From assembly GCA_958496175.1 (NCBI GenBank), contig OY292280.1, positions 11,160,001 to 11,224,000 of the forward strand: a DNA stretch of 64,000 nt, read 5' to 3'. Within the stretch, counting starts at the first letter, position 1. Every line of letters starts with the position of its first letter. The notes below the pieces were generated by a model. That model worked only from the letters and a program-made list of their open reading frames with translations. It did no database searches and was not told the origin of the DNA. This DNA is from Sisyra terminalis. Its lineage: Eukaryota > Arthropoda > Insecta > Neuroptera > Sisyridae. Position numbers and translations under genes: made by a program. This document shows positions 42,228 to 55,344 of the stretch, piece by piece.

Positions 42228-43530
42228 GTGAGTACCAAGACATTTTTCACACATCTTCCAAAAATAAACAAAAAACCGTAAACAAAATCAACGAAAACAA
42301 CGTACGCCGCCGAAACTCGAACTCCCAAAATAGATCTACCTATTCTCAGCATCCAAAAGGACCACAACAACATTGCCTATAAAATCACCCAAACGCGAAC
42401 GATGCACCGAACATCATTTCTTGAAATATTTCCAAATCCAATCAAGCCAAAACACACTCCCAAAAATAATTCCATACAACCTGACATTTTCACTTCAGTC
42501 GCTCTTCCATCTCGAACATCTCTTCATTATGTCACTTGGCATGTTTCGTCTAACGGTTCTTCAAAACCTCTCCGATTACTTAATCAATTCCAATGCCTAA
42601 TCACTTTCCAGCCACATATCTCAAATGCTAATTAGCAGTACTAGTTTCATGTAAAAACATTTTTGTCGCCATTATCCCAATCAAAGAATCCTTATTACAG
42701 TAGAACACAAATCCAAAACCCTACTTTTGAAATTCGTCGATTTGTTCCACAATTCCCAAATTCCCCCGCAGGCTTCCAATGCCAGACAAAAAGAAAGCTT
42801 TACCACTTGATTGTATTATTCAAAGGTTATACTTAGTATTCTACACGTAACCGATTATTTATTTATTTATTTTTTTTTTTTTGAAAAACGCAAATCAAAT
42901 ACTGACAATAGCTGCCTAATTCACACAATGGCATTCTATCACGTACTTTAGATTTTTGTCTTTCCATTGAATTTTCAAGTTATCATTTGGGATTTTACTA
43001 AGAAATTATAAGAATAATGATTACTGAGTCTTTTTGGTTTTAGGTAATATTTTATATTTTTCATTGTATTATAACAATTCCGATAAATCACGATATACAT
43101 TATTGGGGACTTTGGTATTTCAATCGAAGTCGCGAGTATTTCCAACAATAAACCGAATAAATAGGGATATCATAGTAAAGATTAGTATTTACATTTAATT
43201 GTTGAATGAAATATCAATAACATTTTTCGATTATAGATATGTTTGTATATTACGAATAAATATAAATTTATACAGATGAAAATTTTATACATTATTTCTG
43301 TACTTTATTGGATTAAAGTATATAACACGCATTTTTTTTTTTACAAAATTTCGAAGAAAATAATTTTCTCAATCTATAAGGCACTTAAATGCAAAAAAAA
43401 ATGACGGTTAGCTTTATCAACAATTGAATTACACCGAATTGAATAAAACCGAATAAATCTAAGCTACAAAACCTACATAGTGTTAAACACAAAAAAGATT
43501 TTTTTTTATTTTTTTTTATTGAATTTAAAT
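42228..43530. other. Start of yorkie intron 1, no element recognised
   Basis: The sequence begins with the GTGAGT donor. 42228-42800 is moderately GC-richer and free of known repeats; conserved intronic control elements are possible but not shown. The rest is AT-rich. Confidence 0.45.
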
Positions 43531-43534
43531 TAAA

Positions 43535-43725
43535 AATATTTTATTTTTGTGAATCAAGAAGCCTGAGGAAGTTACGATTAGTAACGAAACGTAGCTAATT
43601 GAATAATAAAAATATTAAATAAAAAATAAAAAATAAAAAACAAAAAGATCTTAAATAACCTGAATTTTCTTCTTATTTAAAAAAATATAGAAGCTGAGAT
43701 CTGAATTTTATCATCTACAAAAAAA
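43535..43725. repeat. Inverted-repeat element with CTGAGGA/GAAA hairpin
   Basis: A second copy of the 3533-3735 family: 'gaatcaagaagcctgaggaa', stem GTTACG/AGTAAC-like, GAAACGTAGC, and the right terminus 'cttaaataacctgaattttc'. Confidence 0.6.
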
Positions 43726-45349
43726 TATATTTTATTATTATTGTTAGCAAAATAAAATGAAATATAAAATAATCATAAATATAAATATAAAACAAACAAA
43801 ATATAGCCGAAAACCTTTCATTTGTTTTTTCTGAAAATTGTATCTTCTTAAGTATTTGTCGTTTATTTATTCAACATGTTTAAAGTTATATTTTTATATT
43901 CCATCTGAAATTGTTATATTTCCTAAGAAAATATTACAGCATGAAATTGTAAAATATAAATAACTTTCATATCACACTATTGGTTTTTTGACATAAACCA
44001 TTGAAAATTTAATTAATTTGATTTTAAAATAATTTCGAAAATTGATAAAAACAAAATATGTTTGTATATAAAAACAAAAGAATAACGCGATAGTTTGATC
44101 TATTCTGATTTTCATTGAAAATTTTTCGAAAATTTAGTTGGGTGAAAAAAAAAACGATCAAATATCCGTTTCCTGAGGAATTCGTAGGAAATTAGGTCAA
44201 GAAAGCATTTGTTTATTTCTTCATTTGTTTTCCTTGTAAGTGTTTTGTTTTTTTGGGATAGTGAACTTCGATGCTTTTGTTTTAAATATTTAATGATAAA
44301 ACAATTATAATAATTTCATGAATATGATAAAGAGATGAGTTTTATTGAAGTTTTTCTTATTTTATAAAATTTAATCTACCAAGTGTGTTATCTCCATTAG
44401 AAGAACTAGATAATTTTGTTTAACGTTCTTTTGTTTATTTATCAACATTTTTGTGGCTGTAAAGAATTTTAAACTTATAAATTTCAAATCTGTTTCATAT
44501 TTTTTCCCATTGGTTTTTATAACTTATCATCTTATTTTAGTATAAACCATTATGTTCCCCTTGAAATAAAATTGCACTGAATTGATTATTCGAGCTCCAT
44601 TATCCTTATCAACTTAAAAAAATGAATTTGATTACTACGAAAATAAACAATGAAATCGTCGTCCATTGCCAAACAAACAAAACAAAAGAGAAAAACAAAA
44701 ATGAATCGATTATACTAATGACGATTTGCATACTTTTCTCAGCTAGATTGAAAAAAAAAACTTTTTTTTTCAGCTGGTTCCAAGTTCTTTATATACCAAT
44801 AAGCTGAAATTTTCTCCAACTTAATAGTTGAAAGTTTTATTTGGAAACAATTGAAGTCACTACGCATTTTTTGACAAACAAAACAAAAGAGAAACATTAA
44901 TATTTTTATCAAAGCTTCATAATTGCTACTATCATTTATTACAATATGCTTTATATTTTTCATATCTGCATTTGGATCAAAGAAAATTATATGATTAGCT
45001 CTGATATAACAAAAATTGTTTCAAATAAACAAAAATGAATCGATTCAACTATATAATTTTCTTCATTTGTCATATTTCGTTTACATTTGCATTATATAAC
45101 AAAAATTGTCAATTAATTGTTCCGCCATAATTGATTTGCAATTTTGGATTAGATATGTAAGATTTGCTTCGAATTTAGTCATTTATAATTGTGCATTACT
45201 TCTAATTAAAATGGAGGGTAAAAACAATAGAGAATCGATGAAGCTTTTGCATAAAATGAGCTTTCTTATTGTTCTTCAGCAAAATTTTTACTCTGTTTAT
45301 TTATTTTTGGGTTGTAACTATAATTTTTAAGCAATTTTTAAATATAGTT
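43726..45349. other. Yorkie intron, very AT-rich, no gene seen
   Basis: Dominated by A/T runs. Weak short repeats around 'aacaaacaaaacaaaagaga' occur near 44675 and 44875. No coding or RNA gene is recognised. Confidence 0.45.
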
Positions 45350-46915
45350 TTAGAAAATTGAAAGTTTCTTTCAATGTTGAAACAATTGAAAGCTTTGTTT
45401 TAAAACAATTGAACGCATTGCGCATCGAATAAATCTTAGGAAAAGCTCTAAATTATCAAGGTAACTATAAATAAATAAATTAAAGTTTTGAAACATTATA
45501 TTATATGATAAATATATCGTTTTTTAAATTCAATAATTGGAAATTGTTAAAAACAATTGACAAATAAACAACAATAAATCGAATAGTCTTTTAAGAAGAA
45601 AAATTAAATATTTCTTATTAATATTGAAATATTTTGAAATTTGCTTGGAACAATTGAAAATTTTCATTTAATTTTTCCATCATTAAGTTGAATATATTTT
45701 GAACTTAACAGTTGAAAGCTAGTTTTGAAACAATTGCAATCATTGGTTATTAATATAAAAAAGAAACAAAACTTTAGGGGAAAGCTTTCCAAAATAATTT
45801 TTGAGAAAAGCTCTACCTTTTGTACTAATTACGTTTTTATTTACTGGTTATATTTTGCTACTTAATTGAGATAATTATTCAAAAAATTCGAATTCAACGA
45901 TTTCTTTCCGTAATAATTATTTTTATTTTTTTTTTTGAAACACTTAAGTAGATGATAAATGAAACATTTTTGGAATTCAATAATTGAAAGATTTATTTTT
46001 GAAACAATTGGCAAGTAAACAAAACAATACCGGTTAAACTTTTGAACCAATGAAAATGTTCTCCTAATTCTTCCGTTATTAAGTTGAATGTTGTTTGTAT
46101 TTAACAGTTGAAAGCTTGTTTTAAAACAATTGAAATCATTGAGCTTTTAAACAAAAACGAAACTATGGAGGAAAACTTTCCAAACAAAGTTAGTTTTGCT
46201 AAAAATTCGACTTTTTTATTAGTAGGTTATATTTTGCTACTAAATTGAAGATAGTTATCCAAATTATTCCATTTAAAAAAAAAAAAAACTAATAATAGAA
46301 TTGTATTTTTGAACCCTAAAGTAGATGATAAATGAAACATTTTTGGAATTCAATAATTGAAAGCTTTATTTTTGAAACAATTGGCAAATAAACAAAACAA
46401 TATCGGTTGAACTTTTAAGGAAAACATTACAGTTTCTTTAATAAGTTGAAATTGTTTTGTAATTTGCTTGGAACAAATGAAAAATGTTCTCCTAATTCTT
46501 CCGTTTCTAAGTTGAATTTAACAGTTGAAAGTTTGTTTTAAAACAATTGAAATTATTGTGCTATTAAACAAAAACGAAACTGTATGGGAAAAGCTCTATT
46601 TTTTGTACTTTCTATCTGTATTTGTAGGATATATTTTGCTACTAAATTAAAGATAATTATCCAAATTATTCGAAATTAAACTTAAAAAAAACCTAATAAT
46701 TGAATTGTCATTTTGAAACACTATAGTTGTTGATAAATGATACGTTTTTGGAATTCAATAATTGAAAGCATAATTTTTGAAACAAATGCAATCGGTTATA
46801 CTTTTGAGGAAAAATGCTTTGTACTTTGATAGAAAGTTTCACTCAATTCTTCCGTCATTTAGGTATTGTTTTTTGAACTTAACAATTGAAAGCTTGTTTT
46901 AAAACAATAGAAACC
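45350..46915. repeat. Imperfect tandem array, ~380-440-bp units
   Basis: The landmark 'ggaattcaataattgaaag' recurs near 45527, 45971, 46347 and 46750. Between landmarks, 'acttaacagttgaaagct', 'attttgctactaaattga' and 'gataaatgaaacatttttgg' recur in the same order. Related single copies lie at 39880-40232 and partly at 48580-48740. Confidence 0.65.
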
Positions 46916-48563
46916 ACAGCTTAAATCCCTTTTAGAACAGTCAAGTCTGGCAACGTTGCATTTTCGACTATGTTTTTAATTTAATTCGCAAATAAATCGG
47001 TCCATAATGAAAATGTAGTTATAAAAGAAGAAATTATGCCATAATGAATTGAATTAACGAAAAAATTGCGAATTGAATAAGAAACAAAGTCGAAAATGCG
47101 ACGTTGCCAAAGGGTCTAGCAGGATCCACATGGCGAGTTGGCCCCCAAATAGGAACCTATGTCGAAACTTATATTAAAATATCGGCTTGATATACAAACA
47201 CATTTTATATACTTTTTGCGACCAAACTCCTCTTTGACCTGAAGATATGGGCAAAAATGTCACCCCGCATGGCTATTTTTCAAAGTTATATATCTCAAAA
47301 ACTAATTAAGCTAGAGAAGTGAAACCAACGCGAGGCTGTAGATTATTTTACCAAGTATATCATATATTTTTTTTGAAATTTTTAGAAACAAAAATTATAC
47401 AAAAAAAATCCAAAAAACAAATGAAATATTTTTTTTTATGTGTTCTCTGAAAATGACAATCACGAAAAAAATATGTTTTATGCTTCTACATGAGCGCATA
47501 ACTCATAAAAATTACGTGAAAAAATAGTTGGTGCAACACTTTGAAAAAAAATTAAATGTGATTTACGTCTAGTAGTATACCTCGGTTTTATTTTTTTTCG
47601 AAGTGTTTCACCAAAATTTTTTTTACAAAATTTCATTAAAAAATAGACCACCTATAGGAGCAAAACATATATTATTTTCATAATTTTAAGTCCAAGAAAA
47701 CATAAAAAAAAATTTTTTTATTAGTTTTTTTGTTTTTCTATATTTACTATTAAGATGATTACTTTCAAGAACAAAATAATTGATCCTAAAAGAAAAAAAA
47801 CAACTAGTGTTCAATTTTTATTAAAATAAGAATAAAAAAAATATCGTCACTGTTATAATTTATTACAACTGGAATATTATGAACCTAAAATAATTAAGTT
47901 AGTATCTCGTAGGACAGAATTCTGGATAATTATTGTTCATATGAAAAATAACAAATAAAAGCTATTGCATGAGAACAATATTACACTGTAAAGTTTTGGA
48001 CTATTTTTTATTGAAGTTTTGTAAAAAAAAAGTTGGTGAAACACTTCGAAAAAAAATAAAACCGAGGTATATTATTAGACGTAAATCATATTTCATTTTT
48101 TTTCAAAGTGTTGCACCAACTATTTTTTCACGCAACTTTTATGAGTTATAGTTGTTATGTAGAAGCATAAAACATATTTTTTTCGTGATTGTCATTTTCA
48201 GAGAACACATAAAAAAAAATATTTCATTTGTTTTTTTGGATTTTTTTTGTATAATTTTTGTTTCTAAAAATTCCAAAAAAATATATGATATACTCTATAA
48301 AATAATCTACAGCCTCGCGTTGGTTTCACTTCTCTAGCTTAATTAGTTTTTGAGATATATTACTTTGAAAAATAGTCATGCGGGGGGACATTTTTGCTCA
48401 TATCTTCAGGTCAAAGAGGAATTTGGTCGCGAAAAGTATATAAAATGTGTTTGTATATCAAGCTGATATTTTAACATAAGTTTCGACATAGGTTCCTATT
48501 TGGGGGCCAACTGGTCATAAGGATCCTACTAGACCCTTTTACTGTTTTAAAAGGGACTTGAGC
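46916..48563. mobile_element. MITE copy split by a larger foldback element
   Basis: The left part (46916-47108, 'ctggcaacgttgcattttcg' to 'gaaaatgcgacgttgcc') and the right tip (48540-48563, 'ttttaaaagggacttgagcc') belong to the subfamily-2 palindromic MITE. Between them sits the 1.4-kb foldback element 47108-48540, making a clear nested insertion. Confidence 0.65.
47108..48540. mobile_element. Large foldback element, ~540-bp arms
   Basis: The arms 47108-47648 and 47998-48540 are inverse copies with ~350 bp between them. The tips are AAAGGGTCTAGCAGGATCC and GGATCCTACTAGACCCTTT. It has no coding capacity and the superfamily is unknown. Its transcript would fold into a long hairpin and could feed small-RNA pathways. 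Confidence 0.85.
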
Positions 48564-48740
48564 CGAAACTTTTTTGGTAGAGGAATTTCTTAAGTATTAA
48601 AACGTAAGCATATAAGTCAATTGTTTCGTCCACGTTTAGTCGAATGTTTTCTGGACTTAACAGTTGAAAGCTTTGTTTTGGAACAAATGCCATTGCGTGG
48701 TGCCAACTAAATAAAACAAAATGATTCGGTAGACCTTTTT

Positions 48741-49850
48741 TTGGTAATTGTGGCGTCAAATGTGAAGTGGTATAATGTATGGTGACGATGTACATATAGT
48801 GGTGAGGTAATGAAATAAAATAAATGTTTCAATGTGAGGTTTCATGATGAAGACGAAGAAGTAGTGAGGGAATAGGGGGGTAGTGCGATACATAGTAATC
48901 TTGTAATCGTTACGGTGTTATTAGAAATCGATTATGTGCGTTTTATGTATATTCATATGAATAAATATGAAAAATACAATGGAGATATCTATAATGAAAT
49001 GTTATAGAAAGTAGTTGAAGCAATTCTTGGGTTTCTAGTTTTCTGGTCTGGTCTAGTTTTGTGCGTCCATAATATTAAACCCCTTCGATTCGGTTTTAGC
49101 GTTTAACTTCGCCTCATTTACTTCTCAGTTCACTTCATTCGACTCGACTGCTCCCTCGTACTAATTAGCTACTACGCTCGGCCTAACCTTAAAAATTTCT
49201 TATTCATTCGAATATTGTTCTCGATGGATTACAACAATCCACATATTGCATTATTGCCCACACATACTTGCGCAATCGCATAAACGGCATGCCTTCTCTT
49301 CCGCCTGCACCACATCCCAGTATCAAAATGCCCAATTCGAAATTTTTGCTCTTGACGAATCTGCGTTTTGAATACCTAACAAACCACATCCAAACTTCTA
49401 ACATTACTCTTCTACTAACATCGGCGTAAAAGTATCCTGACTGATTTTGAAAACAAATAGTTTGGGTTAAAAAATCAATTTTTGGAACCTAAAAACGGCA
49501 AAATTGATACCAAAAATTCAAAAACTATCTTTCAAAATCCATACCCTGAATAACAAGCAAATTTGTTACTTTCTATAATTATCCAATCACATGTTTTGCA
49601 GATTCTTTTGAAAGTTAAAACAGAATACATGGCGGTCAAGCAAATCTGGAAAATCAGGGAATTTCTTTAGGTCAGAGACCAAAAATTCGGCAAATTGGTA
49701 TTTTCTTCATAATTATTTAGAAAAGATATAGATTTTATCATAAATAGTTTTTTAAACTACCATTAGTTTATTCATATTCTACTTTATAATTTTTTTTTTC
49801 GTAAAATTGATCGGAAGAAAGCGAATTTGGTCTGAAAAATCATAGAATTT
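48741..49850. other. Yorkie intron, partly CpG-richer, no gene recognised
   Basis: 49040-49440 is noticeably richer in C/G, with many short overlapping frames but no recognisable product. It may be a regulatory segment. The remainder is AT-rich. Confidence 0.35.
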
Positions 49851-50663
49851 GTGTATACAATATATAGAATATATTGCGGTCCAATTTATGTTGTATAATT
49901 TAATATCAAAATCTTACCATAAACATACATTTAGAAGTTCAAACAAAAATATTTGTGACGTATTACCCAGATACGTATTTCGATTGCCAAACAATCTTCC
50001 TCAGTGATCATCAAGTAGTTTGGATCACTTCGTAACTGCTTTGTGATGATTCTTTGTTGATTCTTTAATGCTTTGTGACTCATCACAAAGCAGTTACGGA
50101 GTGATCCAAACTACTTGAGGACCACTGAGGAAGATTGCTTGGCAATCGAAATACGTATCTAGGCAATACATCACTAATATTTTTGTTTGATCATCTGTTT
50201 ATGCTATGATTTTTATATATTATTATATTAAAATATACTACATAAATTGGACCGCAATATATTCTATATATTATATACACAGTATAACTGTTCAAAGTCA
50301 GTGAAAAAATATTAGTGATGTATTGCCCAGGTACGTATTTCGATTGCCAAGCAATCTTCCTCAGTGGTCCTCAAGTAGTTTGGATCACTCCGTAACTGCT
50401 TTGTGATGATTCTTTGATGCATTATGACTCATCACAAAGCAGTTACGGAGTGATCCATATACTTGAGGACCACTGAGGAAGATTGCTTGCCAATCGAAAT
50501 ACGTATCTGGGTAATACGTCACTAATATTTTTGTTTGATCATCTGTTTATGGTATGATTTTTACATTTTATTATGTTAAATCATACTACATAAATTGGAC
50601 CGCAATATATTCTATATATTATATACACAATACAACTGTTCAAAGTCAGCGAAAAAATCTTAT
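49851..50663. mobile_element. Head-to-tail dimer of the palindromic foldback family
   Basis: Two complete palindromes of the 4646-5142 family, 49851-50280 and 50281-50663, abut and share the junction 'ttatatacacagtataactg'. Each contains the mirrored CTGAGGA, stem, GAAA motif. Confidence 0.8.
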
Positions 50664-51110
50664 TTTGACATGAATTTTGTGTTAGCAAAATTGAATATGC
50701 TCCATAAAAATCAGTAGCTAAACAAATTTTGCATATTTTTTGCAACTTCTTACTGTTAATGTAGGTGATTGGATAGTTTAAATAGTACTTTAATCGAAAT
50801 TTTTGAATTTATTTTAAAGACACTTTGGTAGTAGGGAATCGAACCGATACGATGTTCAAAAATAAGGGTGAAATAACAGCAAGTATTTCCAACGAAAGAT
50901 ACAACGTAGTGTCCGACCGAGCTTTTGGTTTCGGCCAAAAAATAAGTTGCGGCTTGGTTTCGGTTTCGGCTGTCGTCAAGCCGAAACTACGATCGAAACC
51001 AAAACTTCAATTATGAATATATATAATTATTACTTCATTTTTTTAACCCAAGGTATTTGCGTTTTAAATCTTAAAGAGGATTCTTTTTACGACGAAAACT
51101 AACAAAAAAT
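50664..51110. other. Yorkie intron, no gene seen
   Basis: AT-rich sequence. A B-box-like GGTTCGATTCC occurs in reverse near 50830-50845 without a matching A box, so I do not call a tRNA. Confidence 0.4.
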
Positions 51111-51480
51111 GTAATCTCTAACCACCATTACCCCTTTTTCCGTCTTAATTTGCACTATCCTTTTTCCAGTGAAAGTTTCCCAAATGTCCTTCCTAACCGA
51201 CTTATTCTTTGTTCTGAGGGCCTATCCTAAAAATTCCTTTGCACTGTGTCCTAAAAGGACTATTACGCCCCAGCTTACGACTAGTTCCAATTAGTAAATG
51301 TCAATCACAATTACCCCTTCTTCCGTCATAATTTTCACTATCCTTTTTCCCGTGAAAGTTTCCAAAATGTCCTTCATAACCTACTCCTTTGTTTTAGAGG
51401 TCTCTCCTATAAGTTACTTTGAGCTAAGTTCTAAAAGGACAATTGTACCCCATCTTGTTTCTAGTTCCAATTAAGAACTT
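51111..51480. repeat. Direct duplication, ~185-bp period
   Basis: Two units (about 51115-51298 and 51299-51480) share 'tttcactatcctttttcc.gtg' and 'ctaaaaggac.att'. A shorter inverted copy lies at 40660-40760. Confidence 0.65.
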
Positions 51481-54130
51481 TTGGAAATTGGTTTACTTGC
51501 TTTGGTAAATATTATTCCATTTTCCAGGCGAAAAAACTTGTATTTGTTTACGCTTTTCGCTTAAAATTGGTCAAAATCCCTTTCAATTCCGAAATTTGGG
51601 AATTCGAGGTTATTTATTAAGAAAATGTTCTCAAAATTAATTGGTTAATCAATAAATGAAATATATTGGGGTCTTATTTAATTTCCAAAAGTAAACAATA
51701 CACATAAAGTTGAACAAAAATCATTCAAACAAATGAATTACTGACGTATTGCCTAGATATGTATTTCGATTGCCAAGCAATCTCCCTAAGTGATGGGTTA
51801 CTATGTTCAAAGTGAGCGGAAAAAAATCTAATTTAACTTAAAAATAAAACCAATTTTTTTGACTTTTCTTTTATTTATTTTTTTCACTAGGATTGTTTTT
51901 ACGCCATTTTTTTATATTTTTATACCTAGTTAAGTCACGTTTTTCGATTGCCCTAAAACTCTGGGTAAGAATCGAAAACATTTCAATTTATCGATTGATT
52001 TATGTGAAATTACTAAATGATTTTTCTGCCCAAATTATAAACGCTTTTTAGGGAGCTTACATTTCATCCCAATTGTGGGTCATTATTTCACTAACCTCCA
52101 CTTAGGGTCGGTTCTAAAAGTCGTAATAAATTATGTGCTTGAAATAAATTCCTTTTTTCCCCCTGGTCTTTTTTTTTTTTAATTTATTTTTTTTATTTGT
52201 TCCCAATCTATCAACAGTCCGTTGAAATATGACTTTAATAGTGCATAATGTCACGTGAAACCAAAAGCCAATAAATTACTTAGGACATTAAATATAAAAT
52301 GTTTTATAAACAAAATTTTTATTATGAAATCAATGATACTGAATCAATCATAAAATGCTTGCAATAAAAATTGCCGCCAAAAAACCACTATTGTACTCTC
52401 ATTTGTTATACTATAGATTTAGTTCAATGTAATTTAATATATTATGGGAAATACCTGTTTCCATTCCCGCCTGTATGCTTAATTTTTGGTCATTCATGAT
52501 TATGATACAAAATCACTTCATAGTTCATTGGCATTAAAGTTGATTTTTTTCAATTTCTTCCCACTTTCAAAAAACTTCCATTTCTTAAACTTTTGTCAGT
52601 TCCCAGAATTTATACTTTTGGAAATCTCTGGTTTAAGCCAGAATTTAAACTTTTGGAAATCTCTGGTTTAAGTCCCTAATTAAAATTTCCAACTAAACAT
52701 GTAATAACGCAGATAATTTTTGCTTTTTTGTTAGAGAAATGTTCCTATAATTAAGAACCCAAATTTTGGATATAATCCAATTTATCTATTAGGTGCCATT
52801 CACCCTCCAGATGATATTAAAAATTTAAAGCATGGATTACTCTGTAATATGTATGATCTCTTTATAGTTCTGTTTCTACCCATATATCATGGAAATTAAT
52901 TCTGATTGATTAAATTTTATGACTGAAAATGTCAACAACTTTACTACTTTTGCTCTTTCCCAGAATGCCGATCCAAATGATCCAAAGGATACCTCCGAAA
53001 AAAATTAAAATTAACATAAACAAATAATGTTTTTCATTCCGATCGAGAAATCAGTGCTTACAAAAATAATCCAAAAACCCATCAATTTATATTTCCCTTT
53101 TAAATAAATCCGACAAATTCGATGAATTCTCTTCTGGATGACCTTTTTGACCTTGAAAAGCGGCACTTTCTCGTTGAAATATGTTATGATTTCTTCGCTA
53201 TTGTAGGAGAAGGAAAACACTAATCGGGTGTCCAATTTTGTTGGTCAAAATCAATTGGTATCACATAAGGCGTGAAATTGTGCCATAAAAATCCAATATA
53301 CCAGTAGACCTCCGTTGATTCTTTGAACCTTTCTGGAATATGATTCTTTAACCACGAAAATATTGGGGACTCATGACAAAATTTTATCTGTCCAGTGGTA
53401 TAAATGGAGATCATTATTGAACTTAATTATTAATGATACAAAAAATCATTTTTTGCCTTTCTTGAGGTTAATCCGGTGACCTATAAATATATTTAGTGAT
53501 AAATCATCATCAATTCAATAATTATGGAAAAAATCAATGCAGTGATTTAGAAGTTGGAGAGGAATTTTTGATTAATAGTAATTTTGATTATTAAGAACAT
53601 GTGACCCACAGATTTCTTTGGGAATGATAACCAGTTATGGCTTCCCTTTCGAGGGCCATGTGGGACGCGGTAGTGACTCATACATGATTTTGTCATTTAT
53701 ATTCCCGGAAATCAGTGAATTTTATCAGGGAAAAAAAACAACTCAAGGACAATTTTTTGTCATCAAATTTTATCATTCGTTGTATTGTTCTGTCATTAAG
53801 AATTTATCATTCGTAATTGTAGTGGAAATAGATTATAGTTTCGCAAAAACTATTTAGTTCACCTAATGTTTTTGTAGAAAATCGTATTAATTTTCCCACA
53901 TAAAATTTGCTTTATTAAAATTATGGTCCTTAAGAACTTTACGATTCATAGTAACTCTGGATATCAAAAAGTATTTTTTTTTTATGTGACGACTAAAATC
54001 TAGGTACCCTTCGGGTACCTAAAGTTTTTTTTTTTTTGATTTTAAAGAATCGTATGTGAAAAAGTCTTGTACAGGTCTTGTTATTGAACATATACTAATA
54101 ATTGTTCAAAATCATAAAAATCTACCCTGC
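51481..54130. other. Yorkie intron; short repeats and an unassigned frame pair
   Basis: It contains a fragment of the palindromic foldback family near 51735-51790 (gacgtattgcctagatatgt) and a 36-bp direct duplication at 52603-52674 (acttttggaaatctctggtt). On the minus strand at 53414-53011, two overlapping frames together look somewhat protein-like but are unidentified. Nothing else is recognised. Confidence 0.35.
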
Positions 54131-54138
54131 CCCCTCAT

Positions 54139-55336
54139 TAGGGTGGGTCAAAAAAATCGATTATTTTTTTTTACAAGTAACACGGAAAATGGGTTGCTAG
54201 ACACCTTAAAAAAATTCTCACCAAGTATGAGCTCTTAATTTTAATAGGAAGATCCTCCGCATCGCAGTTTTGTATTTTTTTCTCAGTCCAATAGAAAAAA
54301 ATTCATACCTCATCATTTATCGATTGTACAGGAAAATGTTCTGAAAGAATTTTTTAGGAAATTTAATGCTCTACAAAAAAGGTATTCTATATTTTTTCCG
54401 TAGACCTCACCATTTGAAAGATATTAAGGTTTTAATTTTGATTATTTTAAGACAAATTTCATTTTTGTTTATGAATTTTATAACTCGACAATAATTGACT
54501 CTTATACTATGCGCAATACAAATTTTTGTTGGAAATTAACTGCTCTATAAAAATGGTTTCTTATGTTTTGGCGATTAAATTAACCCTTCAAAAGATATTC
54601 ATCATCAAACTTTCATGTGTACGGATTTTAAAAGTTTTTGATGAGATATTCGAATAATTTCAATTTAATTTATAATTTTCATATAAATTTCATTTTCTGT
54701 CATTAATATAAGTATTATTTGAGTTTTATTTTCAAAATTAAATATTTGAAGTTTCTCAGTTGATAAAAACTAAAATTCGTGTAGATTTTCTGAAAAATTA
54801 TAAATTAAATTGAAATTTTTCGAATATCTCATCAAAAACTTTTAAAACCCGTACACATGAAAGTTTGATGATGAATATCTTTTGAACGGTTAATTTAATC
54901 GCCAAAACATAAGAAACCATTTTTATAGAGCAGTTAATTTCCAACAAAAATTTGTATTGCGCATTGTATAAGAGTCATTTATTGTCGAGTTATAAAATTC
55001 ATAAACAAAAATGAAATTTGTCTTAAAATAATCAAAATTAAAACCTTAATATCTTTCAAATGGTGAGGCCTACGGAAAAAATATAGAATACCTTTTTTGT
55101 AGAGCATTAAATTTCCTAAAAAATTCTTTCAGAACTTTTTTCTGTACAATCGATAAATGAGGAGGTATGAATTTTTTTCTATTGGACTGAGAAAAAAATA
55201 CAAAACTGCGATGCGGAGGATCTTCCTATTAAAATTAAGAGCTCATACTTGGTGAGAATTTTTTTAAGGAGTCTAGCAACCCATTTTCCGTGTCACTTGT
55301 AAAAAAAAAAATAATCGATTTTTTTGACCCACCCTA
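54139..55336. mobile_element. hAT-like foldback element with 8-bp TSD
   Basis: The termini TAGGGTGGGTC and GACCCACCCTA extend into ~545-bp inverted arms with a centre near 54737. The target duplication CCCCTCAT is perfect (54131-54138 and 55337-55344). The 8-bp duplication and TAGGGTG tip indicate a hAT-group non-autonomous element. It is non-coding. Confidence 0.9.
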
Positions 55337-55344
55337 CCCCTCAT

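Noticed and set aside
50820..50850. GGTTCGATTCCC B-box-like sequence (reverse strand)
   Set aside because: Isolated T-arm motif only; no cloverleaf can be drawn.
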